Assembly: GCF_014197245.1 (NCBI RefSeq)
Contig: NZ_JACIFF010000001.1
Span: forward strand, 372,001-436,000
Direction of reading: 5' to 3'
Length of the DNA: 64,000 nucleotides
From: Neolewinella aquimaris
GTDB taxonomy: Bacteria > Bacteroidota > Bacteroidia > Chitinophagales > Saprospiraceae
The position numbers and the translations under genes were made by a program. The notes beneath the pieces were generated by a model that worked only from the letters and a program-made list of their open reading frames with translations, was not told the DNA's origin and ran no database searches. Position 1 is the first letter of the stretch, and the number at the start of each line of letters is the position of its first letter. Below are positions 34,044 through 43,385 of the stretch, piece by piece.

Positions 34044-35846
34044 ATGAACACATTCGAACTGACCGGGCTAGACCTTACGGTGATGGCGGTCTACGCCGTT
34101 TTTATTATTGGTTACGGTCTGTATTCCGCCAAGGCGCAGACATCGGAAGAATACTTCCTGGCCGGGAGGAACATGACCTGGCCCATCGTGGGAATTTCGT
34201 TGTTTGCCGCGAATATTTCGAGTTCGACGCTGGTCGGTCTGGCCGGGGACGCCGCCAAGACCAATACCCAGGTCTTTAATTACGAATGGCTGGCCTCAGT
34301 GGTACTGGTGTTCTTCGCCATCTTCTTTCTGCCCTTCTATCTTCGGTCGAAGGTGTACACCATGCCGGAATTTTTGGAACGGCGGTACGACGTCCGTTCC
34401 CGTTACTACTTCAGCTTCATCACGATCGTCGGCAACGTCCTGATCGACACCGCCTCGGGCCTGTACGTCGGCACGGTGGTGTTGAAGCTTTTGTTCCCTG
34501 ATTTGAACACCTTCACGATTGTATCCATCCTCGCCATTGCGGCGGCCGCCTACACGGTGCCGGGTGGGTTAAATTCGGTGATTCAGACGGAAGTGATCCA
34601 GGCGATCCTGCTCGTAATCGGCAGTTGCCTAATCACGTATTATGCCTTCGACGAAGTGGGGGGCTGGAGCGAAATGATCGCCAAGCTCGATATCCTGGGC
34701 GCTGCCGGAGAGCTGCCCAACATCAACGAAATCAACGCCGAAGCCTCCGGGGTGCTGGAGGGTGTCGCGACCACCACCATTCCGCTTGCCGACCGCGTAT
34801 ACGAATCCACCTACTATACTCCCCAAAACGCCGAGGAGGTGCTGAGCCTGGTGCGCCCGGCCGATGACCGCTTCATGCCGTGGCCCGGTCTGCTCTTTGG
34901 TGCGCCCATCCTCGGGTTCTATTTCTGGGCCACCAATCAGTTCATGGTACAGAGGGTGCTCGGCGCCAAAGACCTGAACCACGGTCGCTGGGGAGCGCTC
35001 TTTGCCGGCCTGCTGAAGCTGCCCGTGCTCTTCATCATGGTCCTTCCCGGCACCCTGGCCATCATCCTGTTTAAGGACTTCGACATCGCCACCCTGGCGT
35101 ACAAACTGCCCGACGGGGGCGTGTGCCAGAACCTGGTCGACTGTCCGAATGCGACCTACCCCCTGCTGTTGTTTACGCTGCTGCCTAAGGGAGTCCTCGG
35201 GTTGGTTCTGGCCGGACTGCTCGCCGCGATGATGTCTTCGGTCAGTGCCACCTTCAATTCAGCATCCACCCTGATCACGATGGACTTCGCCATCAAGATG
35301 AAACCGGACCTGACCAGTAAGCAACTGGTGCGGATCGGTCAGATTTCGACCCTGGTCCTGGTGGTACTCGCTTGCCTGTGGGCTCCCCAGATCGAAAAAG
35401 CCGCATCGCTGTGGGAATACTTACAGATCGTACTGAGCTTTATTGCACCTCCGGTGGCCGCGGCCTTTATCGTGGGTATGTTCTACAAGAGGGCAAACGG
35501 TCACGGGGCATTCTATAGCCTCATCATCGGGGCACTGGTTTCCATTGTGTACGTCATCATGAGCGTGATGGTAGCCCGAGGAACGATGGAATCCAACGCG
35601 TTTCTGGAGATGCACTTTCTCTACCGTACCTCCTTTCTTTTCCTGGCCTGCGCCATTATCAATGTCGTCGTGAGCCTGGCAACTCCCCCCCCGCCCGCGG
35701 AGAAGGTGGCGAATTACACCTGGAACAACGGCATCATCGCCGCCGAATCCCGTGAATTGGAAGGGGTGGTCTGGTACAAGAACTACCGCTACCAGGCCCT
35801 GATTCTCCTTATCCTCACCTTCATCCTGGTCGGCTACTTCTGGTAA
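34044..35846 (+). CDS. Sodium/solute symporter (SSS family)
   Basis: A 600-residue membrane protein of the SSS/SGLT family with about 14 hydrophobic segments. The N-terminal ATSEEYFLAGRNMTWP-like region (TSEEYFLAGRNMTWP), the AANISSSTLVGLAGDA unwound helix, IPGGLN-type AAAYTVPGGLNSVIQT and the GLVLAGLLAAMMSSVSATFNSAS segment are typical of sodium/sugar or inositol symporters. A longer periplasmic-facing loop (about residues 205-275) is present. The substrate cannot be fixed from sequence, but sugar is the most likely. It is divergent from the SMP-30-like lipoprotein, itself a sugar-lactonase family member. Confidence 0.9.
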   Translation: MNTFELTGLDLTVMAVYAVFIIGYGLYSAKAQTSEEYFLAGRNMTWPIVGISLFAANISSSTLVGLAGDAAKTNTQVFNYEWLASVVLVFFAIFFLPFYLRSKVYTMPEFLERRYDVRSRYYFSFITIVGNVLIDTASGLYVGTVVLKLLFPDLNTFTIVSILAIAAAAYTVPGGLNSVIQTEVIQAILLVIGSCLITYYAFDEVGGWSEMIAKLDILGAAGELPNINEINAEASGVLEGVATTTIPLADRVYESTYYTPQNAEEVLSLVRPADDRFMPWPGLLFGAPILGFYFWATNQFMVQRVLGAKDLNHGRWGALFAGLLKLPVLFIMVLPGTLAIILFKDFDIATLAYKLPDGGVCQNLVDCPNATYPLLLFTLLPKGVLGLVLAGLLAAMMSSVSATFNSASTLITMDFAIKMKPDLTSKQLVRIGQISTLVLVVLACLWAPQIEKAASLWEYLQIVLSFIAPPVAAAFIVGMFYKRANGHGAFYSLIIGALVSIVYVIMSVMVARGTMESNAFLEMHFLYRTSFLFLACAIINVVVSLATPPPPAEKVANYTWNNGIIAAESRELEGVVWYKNYRYQALILLILTFILVGYFW

Positions 35847-35872
35847 GCTCCACTCCCTGAAAACCCCCAACT

Positions 35873-36634
35873 ATGGGCACCGTCAACCTAAGCAACATCC
35901 CCACCCGGGCACCCGATGATCTCGACCGGGACGAAGCCGAGCGGATCACCCGCCAGCGCGCCCAACGCATTGCCGAGCTGCACCAGTTGTTGGTGGCCGA
36001 ACGGGAATACGCCGTGCTCATCGTCCTGCAGGGGATGGATGCCAGCGGTAAGGACGGTGCCATGCGGAATGTCTTCGGGGAGTGTTCCCCTTTCGGTCTG
36101 CGGGCCGTACCCTGGAAAAAGCCAACGGAGGAGGAATTTGACCACGACTTTCTCTGGCGCATCCACAAACAAGTGCCGGCCAAGGGAGAAATGGTGATCT
36201 TCAATCGCAGCCACTACGAGGATGTGTTGGTGCAACGGGTGCACGGCTGGATCACCGAAGAGCAGGTAAGTAAACGATTGGCAAGCATCAATGCCTTCGA
36301 GCACCTGCTCGCCTACGACAACCAGACCCTGATCCTGAAATTCTATCTCCACATCAGCAAGGAACAGCAGCGGGAAGAACTGATGGAGCGACTGGAGGAG
36401 CCCGACAAGTTCTACAAGCACAACGACGGCGACTGGAAGGAACGCGAACACTGGGACGCCTACCGGGCCGCGTACGAGGACGCCATCAGCCGCAGCGAGA
36501 TTCCCTGGCACATCGTGGGCGTCGACCAGCGGTGGTACCGCGACTATATCATGACGGAAATCATCGTCGACGCCTTAGAAAAATTAAATATGCAATGGCC
36601 GAAATTGGTCACTAACTTTAAAGATAAAAAGTGA
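35873..36634 (+). CDS. Polyphosphate kinase 2 family protein
   Basis: A 253-residue PPK2. The Walker A GMDASGKDG is at residues 54-62 and the Walker B-like FNRSHYEDVLVQRVHGW at about 112. The lid module and HDFLWRIHKQVP block fit class III-like PPK2 enzymes, which use polyphosphate to phosphorylate AMP and ADP. Its stop codon TGA overlaps the GTG start of the next gene (GTGA), so it is translationally coupled with a peptidoglycan-binding-type protein. This link is unusual. Confidence 0.9.
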   Translation: MGTVNLSNIPTRAPDDLDRDEAERITRQRAQRIAELHQLLVAEREYAVLIVLQGMDASGKDGAMRNVFGECSPFGLRAVPWKKPTEEEFDHDFLWRIHKQVPAKGEMVIFNRSHYEDVLVQRVHGWITEEQVSKRLASINAFEHLLAYDNQTLILKFYLHISKEQQREELMERLEEPDKFYKHNDGDWKEREHWDAYRAAYEDAISRSEIPWHIVGVDQRWYRDYIMTEIIVDALEKLNMQWPKLVTNFKDKK

Positions 36635-37905
36635 AACTGCTGCGTCTCGGCCGTACCGATGCCCCGGTCTCGCTCTCCGCGGCGGAGAAGCGAAAGTTTC
36701 TTACCCTTTATCATCACCCCGTCGGCTTTCCCGAGAGCGAACTGCGCTTCCGCGACGACAGCTGCAACGAATGGCGGGAGTGGGAACAACTGCCCGGTGA
36801 CCGCATCAAGGCACTAACCCACCGGCTACAGGCGGCCGGCTTCATGCCCCACGCCGCCCACGACGGCATCTTCGGCTACGTGACCCAGGCCGCCGTACGC
36901 CTGTTCCAGGAATACGTCAGGACAACTGATCTGGTGCAGGACGGAACCAGTGACGAGCCTCCCTCCTGGCCGGACGGCATTGTTGGAAACGACACCCTGC
37001 ACCACCTCGATCGATGGGAGCGGGAGGGCAAACGCAGCCGTTGGTCGGACGGGCAGGCCACCCCGGACTACGAACACTGGTTCAGCTACCTAAACGATTG
37101 TGCCGCTTACTACCGGGATCACCCGACATCCGTCATGCAGCACCTTCTCCGTGCCGACCGCCGCGGAGATTCGTTAGTACCCGAAGACTGGCAATTCGAT
37201 CCCGCCGAACCACATTTGATCGCCTTCCGTTCCGGGGCCTCCTTCCGTTTACCGGACAAAGCGGATCGGTCGGTAGACGACCTTTTCGTCTTGCTCATTA
37301 ACGGCAAATCGTTCTACTTCTGGGGGTCGGTGGATGCGGATCCGAGTCCCAAAAAAGAAGGTTACCTGGTGGAGGGCCAGCACCGCTACCGATTCGACTG
37401 GCACAACATCAGCGGGAGACGAAGGACACGGATCTACAAAGCCGGACGCCCAGCGGGGGAGGGTGTGATGGTGATCCGCGACGTTCACGGACACAATGCC
37501 CCGACCCCAGAGAACCGCCGCGACGGATTTGATCGAAAACCCAATCCCACCTTCAACATTCACTGGAGCGGATTGGGAATAAGCAATTGGAGCGCCGGAT
37601 GTCAGGTCATCAGCGGCAGGAGTTATCTGAACGATTTGGACGAGCTGATCGACTGCACCCCATTCACCGCCCGCAGAGACCAGGACCGGGGCGGCCGGCG
37701 GGTGGCCGGCGGGCCGCGACTCACCATGGGGGCCTACACCCTGCTGAGCGATTTATTACTGACATACACCCGGCCCCAGGAACCGGGAATAAAGCCTATC
37801 TTCCGGTACACCTTGCTACCCGAAGAAACTTGCTCCCGCGTTCCCGGCAAATCCTGCGAATTCCTGCGCAGTCAACTCGACAGGTTGCGCGCAGTGCCTC
37901 ATTAA
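36631..37905 (+). CDS. Peptidoglycan-binding-like protein with a C-terminal Cys/His domain
   Basis: A 424-residue protein starting with GTG that overlaps the PPK2 stop codon. Residues about 50-130 look like a PG_binding_1 domain (RIKALTHRLQAAGFM, HDGIFGYVTQAAVRLFQEY, DGIVGNDTLHHLDRW). The C-terminal half has FVLLINGKSFYFWGSVDADP, VEGQHRYRFDWH and NIHWSGLGISNWSAGCQVI. The His-Trp-Ser and Ser-Ala-Gly-Cys-Gln pair recalls L,D-transpeptidase-like active sites, although spacing differs. No signal peptide is seen. The function is unknown; wall remodelling or a phage-lysin-like role is speculation. Confidence 0.7.
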   Translation: MKLLRLGRTDAPVSLSAAEKRKFLTLYHHPVGFPESELRFRDDSCNEWREWEQLPGDRIKALTHRLQAAGFMPHAAHDGIFGYVTQAAVRLFQEYVRTTDLVQDGTSDEPPSWPDGIVGNDTLHHLDRWEREGKRSRWSDGQATPDYEHWFSYLNDCAAYYRDHPTSVMQHLLRADRRGDSLVPEDWQFDPAEPHLIAFRSGASFRLPDKADRSVDDLFVLLINGKSFYFWGSVDADPSPKKEGYLVEGQHRYRFDWHNISGRRRTRIYKAGRPAGEGVMVIRDVHGHNAPTPENRRDGFDRKPNPTFNIHWSGLGISNWSAGCQVISGRSYLNDLDELIDCTPFTARRDQDRGGRRVAGGPRLTMGAYTLLSDLLLTYTRPQEPGIKPIFRYTLLPEETCSRVPGKSCEFLRSQLDRLRAVPH

Positions 37906-37931
37906 TACCACTTACCTCACCACACTACTCC

Positions 37932-38315
37932 ATGTCAGAAAATAAAACATTCGGCGACCTGATCAACGATATGAGCAGCCTCGACGTAGTCACCCTCACG
38001 GGTAACCTCACCGTTCAGGTCAACGACGTCGAGGTCGCGTCAAACGGAAACGATGACGGCGACCGGCCCCTCCGGTTTTCCCGCATCATGCGCGAATTGG
38101 AGGGAAGAATCATGAAACGGGACTCCCAGTTATCGGCACTAGCCGCCACCCACGTTAGTTTGGACAAGGACACCGTCTCCTTCGTCAGAGAAAATCTGTC
38201 TACCGACGAGGCCATCTACCTGAACTTCCACAACGAGTCCGTAAAGGCAGCCGGCATCGCACGCGCCGCCATGGCCGATGGTATCGCAAAGCTCCTGATC
38301 GGAAATAAGAAATAA
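37932..38315 (+). CDS. Small protein of unknown function in the PPK2/PG-binding cassette
   Basis: A 127-residue soluble protein starting MSENKTFGDLINDMSSLD. It is Asp/Asn-rich at the N-terminus, mid-protein Arg-rich (RFSRIMRELEGRIMKRD), with a helical C-terminal half ending AMADGIAKLLIGNKK. No family is recognised. ATG 37932 gives the clean start; the ORF track runs 345 nt further upstream through the previous gene. It is 26 nt after the 424-residue gene and 6 nt before the next. Confidence 0.6.
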   Translation: MSENKTFGDLINDMSSLDVVTLTGNLTVQVNDVEVASNGNDDGDRPLRFSRIMRELEGRIMKRDSQLSALAATHVSLDKDTVSFVRENLSTDEAIYLNFHNESVKAAGIARAAMADGIAKLLIGNKK

Positions 38316-38321
38316 CGTGGG

Positions 38322-40136
38322 GTGGGGGCCGAAGCATTCATCGCCACCTGCCGCCAACTGGGGGAGCTGGACTTTTCACCGGACGTAGCCCGGCGGGCCC
38401 TTGCCGCCGCGGAGGAGGAACTGCCGGTGCGCTACGCCATGCCCTTCCCTCCCGGTCCCTCCCCGGTTTTCGAGCGCGGAGGACGGGATATGCACAATCG
38501 CCGCGGACAGTTGCACGAATTGGTGCAACACCTAACCGACCTTGCCTACCTCACTCCCTCCCGCTTCCGGCAGTGGCACGAATGGAGACAAAACGGAGAA
38601 GGTGAATTGTCGCCGGTGCTGCTCGATGCCGTATTATCGGCCGTTGGGCAGTTTGTCAGCGAGGACGATTATGCCCCCTTCGGACAGGTAGACCAATTCC
38701 CCGCTGCCGATCGGACAGCCCGGCTCGACTGGACGGAACGTACCCTGGCCATCCTGGTACACCGGGCGGCTGCCCTGACCTCCTTCGATGCCGAACTCTC
38801 ACCGAGGCCAAGCTACCGCATTGGGGAGCGCACGGCTTACGGCCGGAGCCTGGCCTTTCGTATTCGCCTCTATTTTCACGACTTCGTGGATCGCAGAACG
38901 GATGCACGCAAGGTGTATTTCGACGCCGACCTGGTGCCCTTCCTGCACACCCTCGACAATTCGCTGGGGGACCCCTTTCATCAGTGGCTTCCCCGGAGGG
39001 AGGACCATCACCTGCACCCTGGCCTACAGGCCTTGTTGCTGGACGCCCGAATTGTATTCGAAAAATTTAGGGAGCGCCACCGCTTTTTGCCGGATCGTCG
39101 GCAACCGTATTTTCTGGTGTACGACCTTGACCGACCGGCGGATCGGGGGGCTGACTTCCTCGACCGCCTCAGTCGCCGGGCGGGCAAAAAGGTTGCTAAG
39201 AACGCGTTCCACCAGGACACCGGAAATAACCGGCTCGGGGTACGGTTGCTGCAGTTGTGTCTGTGGCGGGCCGGATTCTACACCGGTACCCTCGACGGCT
39301 TATTCGGTCGGATGAGTCACGACGCACTGCTCGCGCTGATCCAACAGGAGCGCGAGGCCGGCGGTACGCTGAAGGAGCACCAACTAAATCGGGTTTGCCT
39401 GCCGGCGGGGGAGGGGGAAGACCGGCTGTGGGTGGTAGACCTGCGGCTGGCCGGTATGCTGCTGGACGCATATATGCCACCCGATGAGGCCACGGCCAAT
39501 CGGGAGGAGGAACTGATCTGGGACCGGATCAGGAGGGAGGGGAAGGAAGCGGCCCTGGATGACCAGCTCGCCCACCGTCGGGAGGAATTTAAAGGGCCCT
39601 ACGGCGAGTTACATAAGTATCCAGACCGGAGGGTGTACTACGGACTTCGGGGGTTGATCCGCGGGGCCTTTCGGGCGATCGGACGGGTTGTCGGATGGAT
39701 TACCGGGGTGGTGGATGACCTCCTCGGGGCCGTATTCGACTTCGTGAAGTCGGTGGTGAAGCGCATCCAGGAAGGGATCGGTTGTTTTCTGGCGGGCTTC
39801 CGGTACTTTGCCCATTACCTGCTGGGAAGGCCCTTCGTATCGCTGGGGCAGGCAGTGGAGGGCCGGCATCCCGTGCTGCTGACGAAGTTTGTCATCGACT
39901 TCGACGTGGTGTCTTTTCTCGATACGTCGGCGTCCGGAGCGGACCGCAGGGCCCATACCGCATACCTGAAGCGGATGGCGGAGGGGGTCGCTTTCTTTCT
40001 GGGGACTACCGTCGACATCATTCGCCTGGTGAGTAAGCTTACCGGGACGGTCGGCTGGCTTCGCCTGGGAATTCTGATCGCGCGCTGGGTTCGAGCGTGG
40101 TTGCGAGGTGTACCGCGAAGCGCTGCAATCGCCTAA
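38322..40136 (+). CDS. 604-residue protein with PG-binding-like domain and hydrophobic C-terminal helices
   Basis: A large protein of unknown function, starting with GTG 6 nt after the 127-residue gene. The N-terminal half (about 1-300) is charged and helical (MHNRRGQLHELVQHLTD, YFDADLVPFLHTL, FRERHRFLPDRRQPYFLVYDLDR). Residues about 305-345 look like a PG_binding fold (NRLGVRLLQLCLWRAGFY, GTLDGLFGRMSHDALLALI). The C-terminal third has several amphipathic and hydrophobic helices (GRVVGWITGVVDDLLGAVFDFV, VAFFLGTTVDIIRLVSKL, LGILIARWVRAWL), suggesting membrane association. The stop is shared with convergent accD. Confidence 0.65.
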   Translation: MGAEAFIATCRQLGELDFSPDVARRALAAAEEELPVRYAMPFPPGPSPVFERGGRDMHNRRGQLHELVQHLTDLAYLTPSRFRQWHEWRQNGEGELSPVLLDAVLSAVGQFVSEDDYAPFGQVDQFPAADRTARLDWTERTLAILVHRAAALTSFDAELSPRPSYRIGERTAYGRSLAFRIRLYFHDFVDRRTDARKVYFDADLVPFLHTLDNSLGDPFHQWLPRREDHHLHPGLQALLLDARIVFEKFRERHRFLPDRRQPYFLVYDLDRPADRGADFLDRLSRRAGKKVAKNAFHQDTGNNRLGVRLLQLCLWRAGFYTGTLDGLFGRMSHDALLALIQQEREAGGTLKEHQLNRVCLPAGEGEDRLWVVDLRLAGMLLDAYMPPDEATANREEELIWDRIRREGKEAALDDQLAHRREEFKGPYGELHKYPDRRVYYGLRGLIRGAFRAIGRVVGWITGVVDDLLGAVFDFVKSVVKRIQEGIGCFLAGFRYFAHYLLGRPFVSLGQAVEGRHPVLLTKFVIDFDVVSFLDTSASGADRRAHTAYLKRMAEGVAFFLGTTVDIIRLVSKLTGTVGWLRLGILIARWVRAWLRGVPRSAAIA

Positions 40137-40990
40137 TTAGGCCTGTGGGCGGACTCGAAGAGGTGCAGGAGGTCGCTGAGTCGCTCCGTGAGTTCGGCCC
40201 GGTCGACGATGAAGTCGAGGAAGCCGTGCTCCAGCAAAAACTCGGAGGTTTGGAATCCTTCGGGAAGTTCCTTCTTGATCGTCTCCTTCACGACCCGGGG
40301 GCCGGCAAAGGCAATCAGGGCTTCGGGCTCGGCCAGGTTGATGTCGCCGAGCATGGCGTAGCTGGCCGTTACGCCCCCGGTGGTGGGGTCGGTCATCAGG
40401 CTGAAGTAGGGCACGCCATCCTTTGCCAACTGACTGAGTTTCACGCTGGTTTTGGCCATCTGCATCAGGCTGAACGCGGCTTCCATCATGCGCGCACCGC
40501 CGGTTTTGGAAATAATCAGCAGGGGAGTACGCGTTTTGCGGGCCTCGTCGATGGCGAAGGCGATCTTTTCTCCGACAACGCTGCCCATGCTTCCGCCGAT
40601 GAAACCGAAGTCCATGGCGGCGACGATGAGCGGGCGCCGGTTGAGTTTGCCACGGGCCACCCGGATGGCGTCCGACAGGCCGGTCTTTTTCTTAGCCGCC
40701 TTCAGGCGGTCTTTGTAGGATTTGAGGTCCTTGAACTGCAACACGTCCACGGCTTCCATATCGGCTTCGTACTCTTCAAAGTTGCCGTCGAAGAGGAGGT
40801 CGAAGTATTCCTGGGAGCCGATCCGCTCGTGGTAGTTGCAGTTGGGGCACTTATAAACGTTCTCCCGCAACTCCTTGCGGGTCACGGTTTCGCTACAGCG
40901 GGGACATTTGTACCAGAGGCCTTCCGGAGCCTCTTTTTTGTTGCGCGTGGCCGTCTGTATGCCGTCCTTGAGTCGTTTAAACCATCCCAT
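40133..40990 (-). CDS. accD: Acetyl-CoA carboxylase carboxyltransferase subunit beta
   Basis: A 285-residue AccD. The N-terminal zinc ribbon has CPRC (Cys29, Cys32) and CPNC (Cys48, Cys51), as in the E. coli beta subunit. The crotonase-fold carboxyltransferase core follows, with GFIGGSMGSVVGEKIAFAIDEA, SKTGGARMMEAAFSLMQM and GDINLAEPEALIAFAGPRV. It forms the carboxyltransferase with AccA (not in this window) in the first step of fatty-acid synthesis. Monocistronic, with its own -7 box. Confidence 0.97.
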   Translation of the reverse strand: MGWFKRLKDGIQTATRNKKEAPEGLWYKCPRCSETVTRKELRENVYKCPNCNYHERIGSQEYFDLLFDGNFEEYEADMEAVDVLQFKDLKSYKDRLKAAKKKTGLSDAIRVARGKLNRRPLIVAAMDFGFIGGSMGSVVGEKIAFAIDEARKTRTPLLIISKTGGARMMEAAFSLMQMAKTSVKLSQLAKDGVPYFSLMTDPTTGGVTASYAMLGDINLAEPEALIAFAGPRVVKETIKKELPEGFQTSEFLLEHGFLDFIVDRAELTERLSDLLHLFESAHRPN

Positions 40991-41011
40991 GTATACCTAT
41001 TATAGAATCGG

Positions 41012-41019
41012 CAAAGGTA
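41012..41019 (-). promoter_or_regulatory. -7 box of accD
   Basis: The minus strand reads TACCTTTG (TAnnTTTG), 21 nt before the accD ATG at 40990. Confidence 0.6.
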
Positions 41020-41026
41020 AACAAGT

Positions 41027-41473
41027 TCAGTTCGTTCGCAGCATCACCACGCCCCCGATGATGAGGGTGATACCCGCGACGCGCAGCCAATTGATGGATT
41101 GCTGGGGAATCCCCATCATGCCGTAGTGGTCGATCACCAAGCTGAACACCATCTGCCCGGCCACCGTCAGTCCGATCGTAAGGGCCACGCCGAGGCGGGG
41201 GGCCAGTACGATGATCGCAAACACGTAAAACCCGCCGAGCACCCCCCCCATCCAGTAGTACCACGGCAGCTCAAAGGCGCGGCGCAGGTTGCCCAGGGGA
41301 ACCCGGGTGACCAGGCAGTACACTAGCAGCGCGATTCCCCCGGTAACGAAGGAAATCAGGGCACCGTACACCGGACTTTTCACCGCCTTACCGATGCCGC
41401 TATTGAGCCCAGCCTGTACCGCCAGCATAGCTCCCGCGACCACCGCCATCAAAAAAAGGAGAAATTGCTGCAT
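41027..41473 (-). CDS. DMT-family small transporter (DUF606/YdcZ-like)
   Basis: A 148-residue membrane protein with about five hydrophobic segments (MQQFLLFLMAVVAGAMLAVQ, SPVYGALISFVTGGIALLVY, YWMGGVLGGFYVFAIIVLAP, GVALTIGLTVAGQMVFSLVID, VAGITLIIGGVVML). This is the DUF606/YdcZ branch of the drug/metabolite transporter superfamily, often functioning as a homo- or heterodimer. The substrate is unknown. I chose ATG 41473 because the first helix begins there; the track ORF begins at 41509. Confidence 0.8.
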   Translation of the reverse strand: MQQFLLFLMAVVAGAMLAVQAGLNSGIGKAVKSPVYGALISFVTGGIALLVYCLVTRVPLGNLRRAFELPWYYWMGGVLGGFYVFAIIVLAPRLGVALTIGLTVAGQMVFSLVIDHYGMMGIPQQSINWLRVAGITLIIGGVVMLRTN

Positions 41474-41520
41474 GGGCTTGGGGTGTGCATTGTATGTTTG
41501 TTGGCCCAAAGTAGAAACTA

Positions 41521-42015
41521 ATGCTGAGAGAGTTCAACACCCTGACCCCGGAAGAGCAGCAGCTCATGTTCGACGCCATCCCCCTGATTACGATTCTGGT
41601 CGGGGCGGCCGATAATGTGCTCGACGAAGTGGAACTCTCCGAAGCCCAGCGCCTGGCCGACATCCGCAGCTACAATACGCGCGGTCGGCTCAACGCCTAC
41701 TACGAGATGATCGACGAGGGGCTTTCCGAGCGGATTCAGCAGCTCTACAACGGCATGCAAAACGGCATCGAGCAGCGGGAAAAGTACATCGTCGGCGAGC
41801 TCAGCAAGCTCAACCAGATTCTGCCCAAGCTCCGCGAGCCTTACGGATACCTGTACTACCACAACTTCCGCACCTTCGCCCGCCACATTGCCGAGTGCCA
41901 CGGGGGCTTTCTGCGCTTCATCACCATCGGACCCAAGGAGGCCAAGGTGGTCGATCTGCCCATGATTACCCCGATCCCCAAACCGCCGGAAGACGAGTAC
42001 CCCAACCTGATCTAG
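41521..42015 (+). CDS. Conserved Bacteroidota protein of unknown function
   Basis: A 164-residue soluble protein. The N-terminus is helical (EEQQLMFDAIPLITILVGAADNVLDEVELSEAQRLADI), with a D-x-D/E-like DNVLDEVELSE segment that faintly resembles TerB-like acidic loops. The rest is a long helical region with YLYYHNFRTFARHIAECHGGFLRFITIGPKEAKVV and a proline-rich C-terminus. The role is not known. It is followed 64 nt later by a dicarboxylate/amino-acid symporter gene. Confidence 0.6.
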   Translation: MLREFNTLTPEEQQLMFDAIPLITILVGAADNVLDEVELSEAQRLADIRSYNTRGRLNAYYEMIDEGLSERIQQLYNGMQNGIEQREKYIVGELSKLNQILPKLREPYGYLYYHNFRTFARHIAECHGGFLRFITIGPKEAKVVDLPMITPIPKPPEDEYPNLI

Positions 42016-42079
42016 GGTAGACCGCCGTTTTGCGGTGTGACCTCCGCCGACCTATTTTCAGCCCCCAACCAACCAAATC

Positions 42080-43384
42080 ATGAAAAAGCTTGCACTGCAC
42101 TGGCAGATTTTACTCGGCATGGCGTTCGGGGTTGCCTTCGGGGTGCTGGCTTCCACCCAGGGGTGGGGCGGTTTCGTCGAAGACTGGATCAAGCCCTTCG
42201 GCACCATCTTCATCAACAGCCTCAAACTCATCGCGATCCCGCTCATCGTGGCTTCCCTGATTAAGGGCATCACCGACCTGAAGGACATCAGCAAGCTGAG
42301 CACGATGGGCGTCCGCACCATCTTACTCTACATCTCGACCACGGTCGTGGCCATCGTTATCGGCCTGCTGATCGTCAATGTAGTTGGGCCCGGTCGGGGA
42401 CTCGACCAAACCACGCGCGATAACCTGCTGAATGATTTTGCGGAGGACGCAGGAGCAAGGATCACGGCCGCCAACGAGCAAGCGGATACCGGACCCCTCC
42501 AGGCACTGGTCGACCTCGTCCCGGACAATATTGTAGGTGCAGCGAGCAGTAATGGCAATATGCTGCAGGTGATTTTCTTCGTCATTTTCTTCGCCGTGGG
42601 CCTGATCCTCATCGAACCGGAGCGGGCCAAGCCGGTCAAGGATTTCTTCGACGGGGTCAACGAAGTCGTGCTCAAACTGATCGACATGATCATGGCTGCG
42701 GCACCCTTCGGAGTGTTTGCTCTGCTGGCGGCCCTGGTGGTCGAGGCTCCGAGCAAGGATCTCTTCTTTGCCCTGCTGAAGTACAGCGCCTGCGTGCTCG
42801 GTGGCTTGGCAATAATGGTCCTTGTCATTTACCCCCTGTTGGTAAAGGTTGTGACGGGGCGCAGCTACTCGAGCTTTATGAGCGGCATCAGTCCCGCTCA
42901 ATTACTCGCCTTTAGCACCAGCTCGAGCGCGGCCACCCTTCCCGTGACCATGGAGCGGGTGGAAGAACACCTGGGGGTCGATGAAGAAGTCACGAGCTTC
43001 GTACTACCCATCGGCGCCACCATCAATATGGACGGAACGAGCCTCTACCAGGCGGTCGCAGCGGTCTTTATCGCGCAGGCCTACGGCATCGGTCTGGATC
43101 TGGGCGACCAGCTCACCATCATCACAACGGCACTGGCGGCCAGTATCGGCTCGGCGGCCGTACCGGGAGCCGGAATGGTTATGCTGGTGATCGTGCTCGG
43201 ACAGGTGGGGATTCCGGAGGTGGGGTTAGCCCTAATCTTCGCCGTCGACCGTCCCCTCGACATGTGCCGTACGGTTGCCAACGTTACCGGAGACGCGACG
43301 GTGGCCATGCTCGTCGCGAAGTCGGTGGGCAAACTCGGTGAACCAAAGGAGCGTAGGCTGGACGATCACTACGTGGAGGTCTGA
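42080..43384 (+). CDS. Dicarboxylate/amino acid:cation symporter (DAACS family)
   Basis: A 434-residue membrane transporter of the GltP/DctA/GltPh type. Family blocks: SLIKGITDLKDISKLSTMG, AFSTSSSAATLPVTM (HP1, the serine-rich re-entrant loop), LPIGATINMDGTSLYQAVAAVFIAQ (containing NMDGT), and DRPLDMCRTVANVTGDATVAMLVAKS (TM8 with the substrate-binding Asp and Asn). It imports glutamate, aspartate or C4-dicarboxylates with sodium or protons. Substrate choice is not clear. Confidence 0.95.
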   Translation: MKKLALHWQILLGMAFGVAFGVLASTQGWGGFVEDWIKPFGTIFINSLKLIAIPLIVASLIKGITDLKDISKLSTMGVRTILLYISTTVVAIVIGLLIVNVVGPGRGLDQTTRDNLLNDFAEDAGARITAANEQADTGPLQALVDLVPDNIVGAASSNGNMLQVIFFVIFFAVGLILIEPERAKPVKDFFDGVNEVVLKLIDMIMAAAPFGVFALLAALVVEAPSKDLFFALLKYSACVLGGLAIMVLVIYPLLVKVVTGRSYSSFMSGISPAQLLAFSTSSSAATLPVTMERVEEHLGVDEEVTSFVLPIGATINMDGTSLYQAVAAVFIAQAYGIGLDLGDQLTIITTALAASIGSAAVPGAGMVMLVIVLGQVGIPEVGLALIFAVDRPLDMCRTVANVTGDATVAMLVAKSVGKLGEPKERRLDDHYVEV

Positions 43385-43385
43385 T

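Noticed and set aside
37587-37931. Extended 242-residue version of the small cassette protein
   Set aside because: The first 115 residues overlap the C-terminal domain of the preceding protein in another frame; ATG 37932 gives the natural start.
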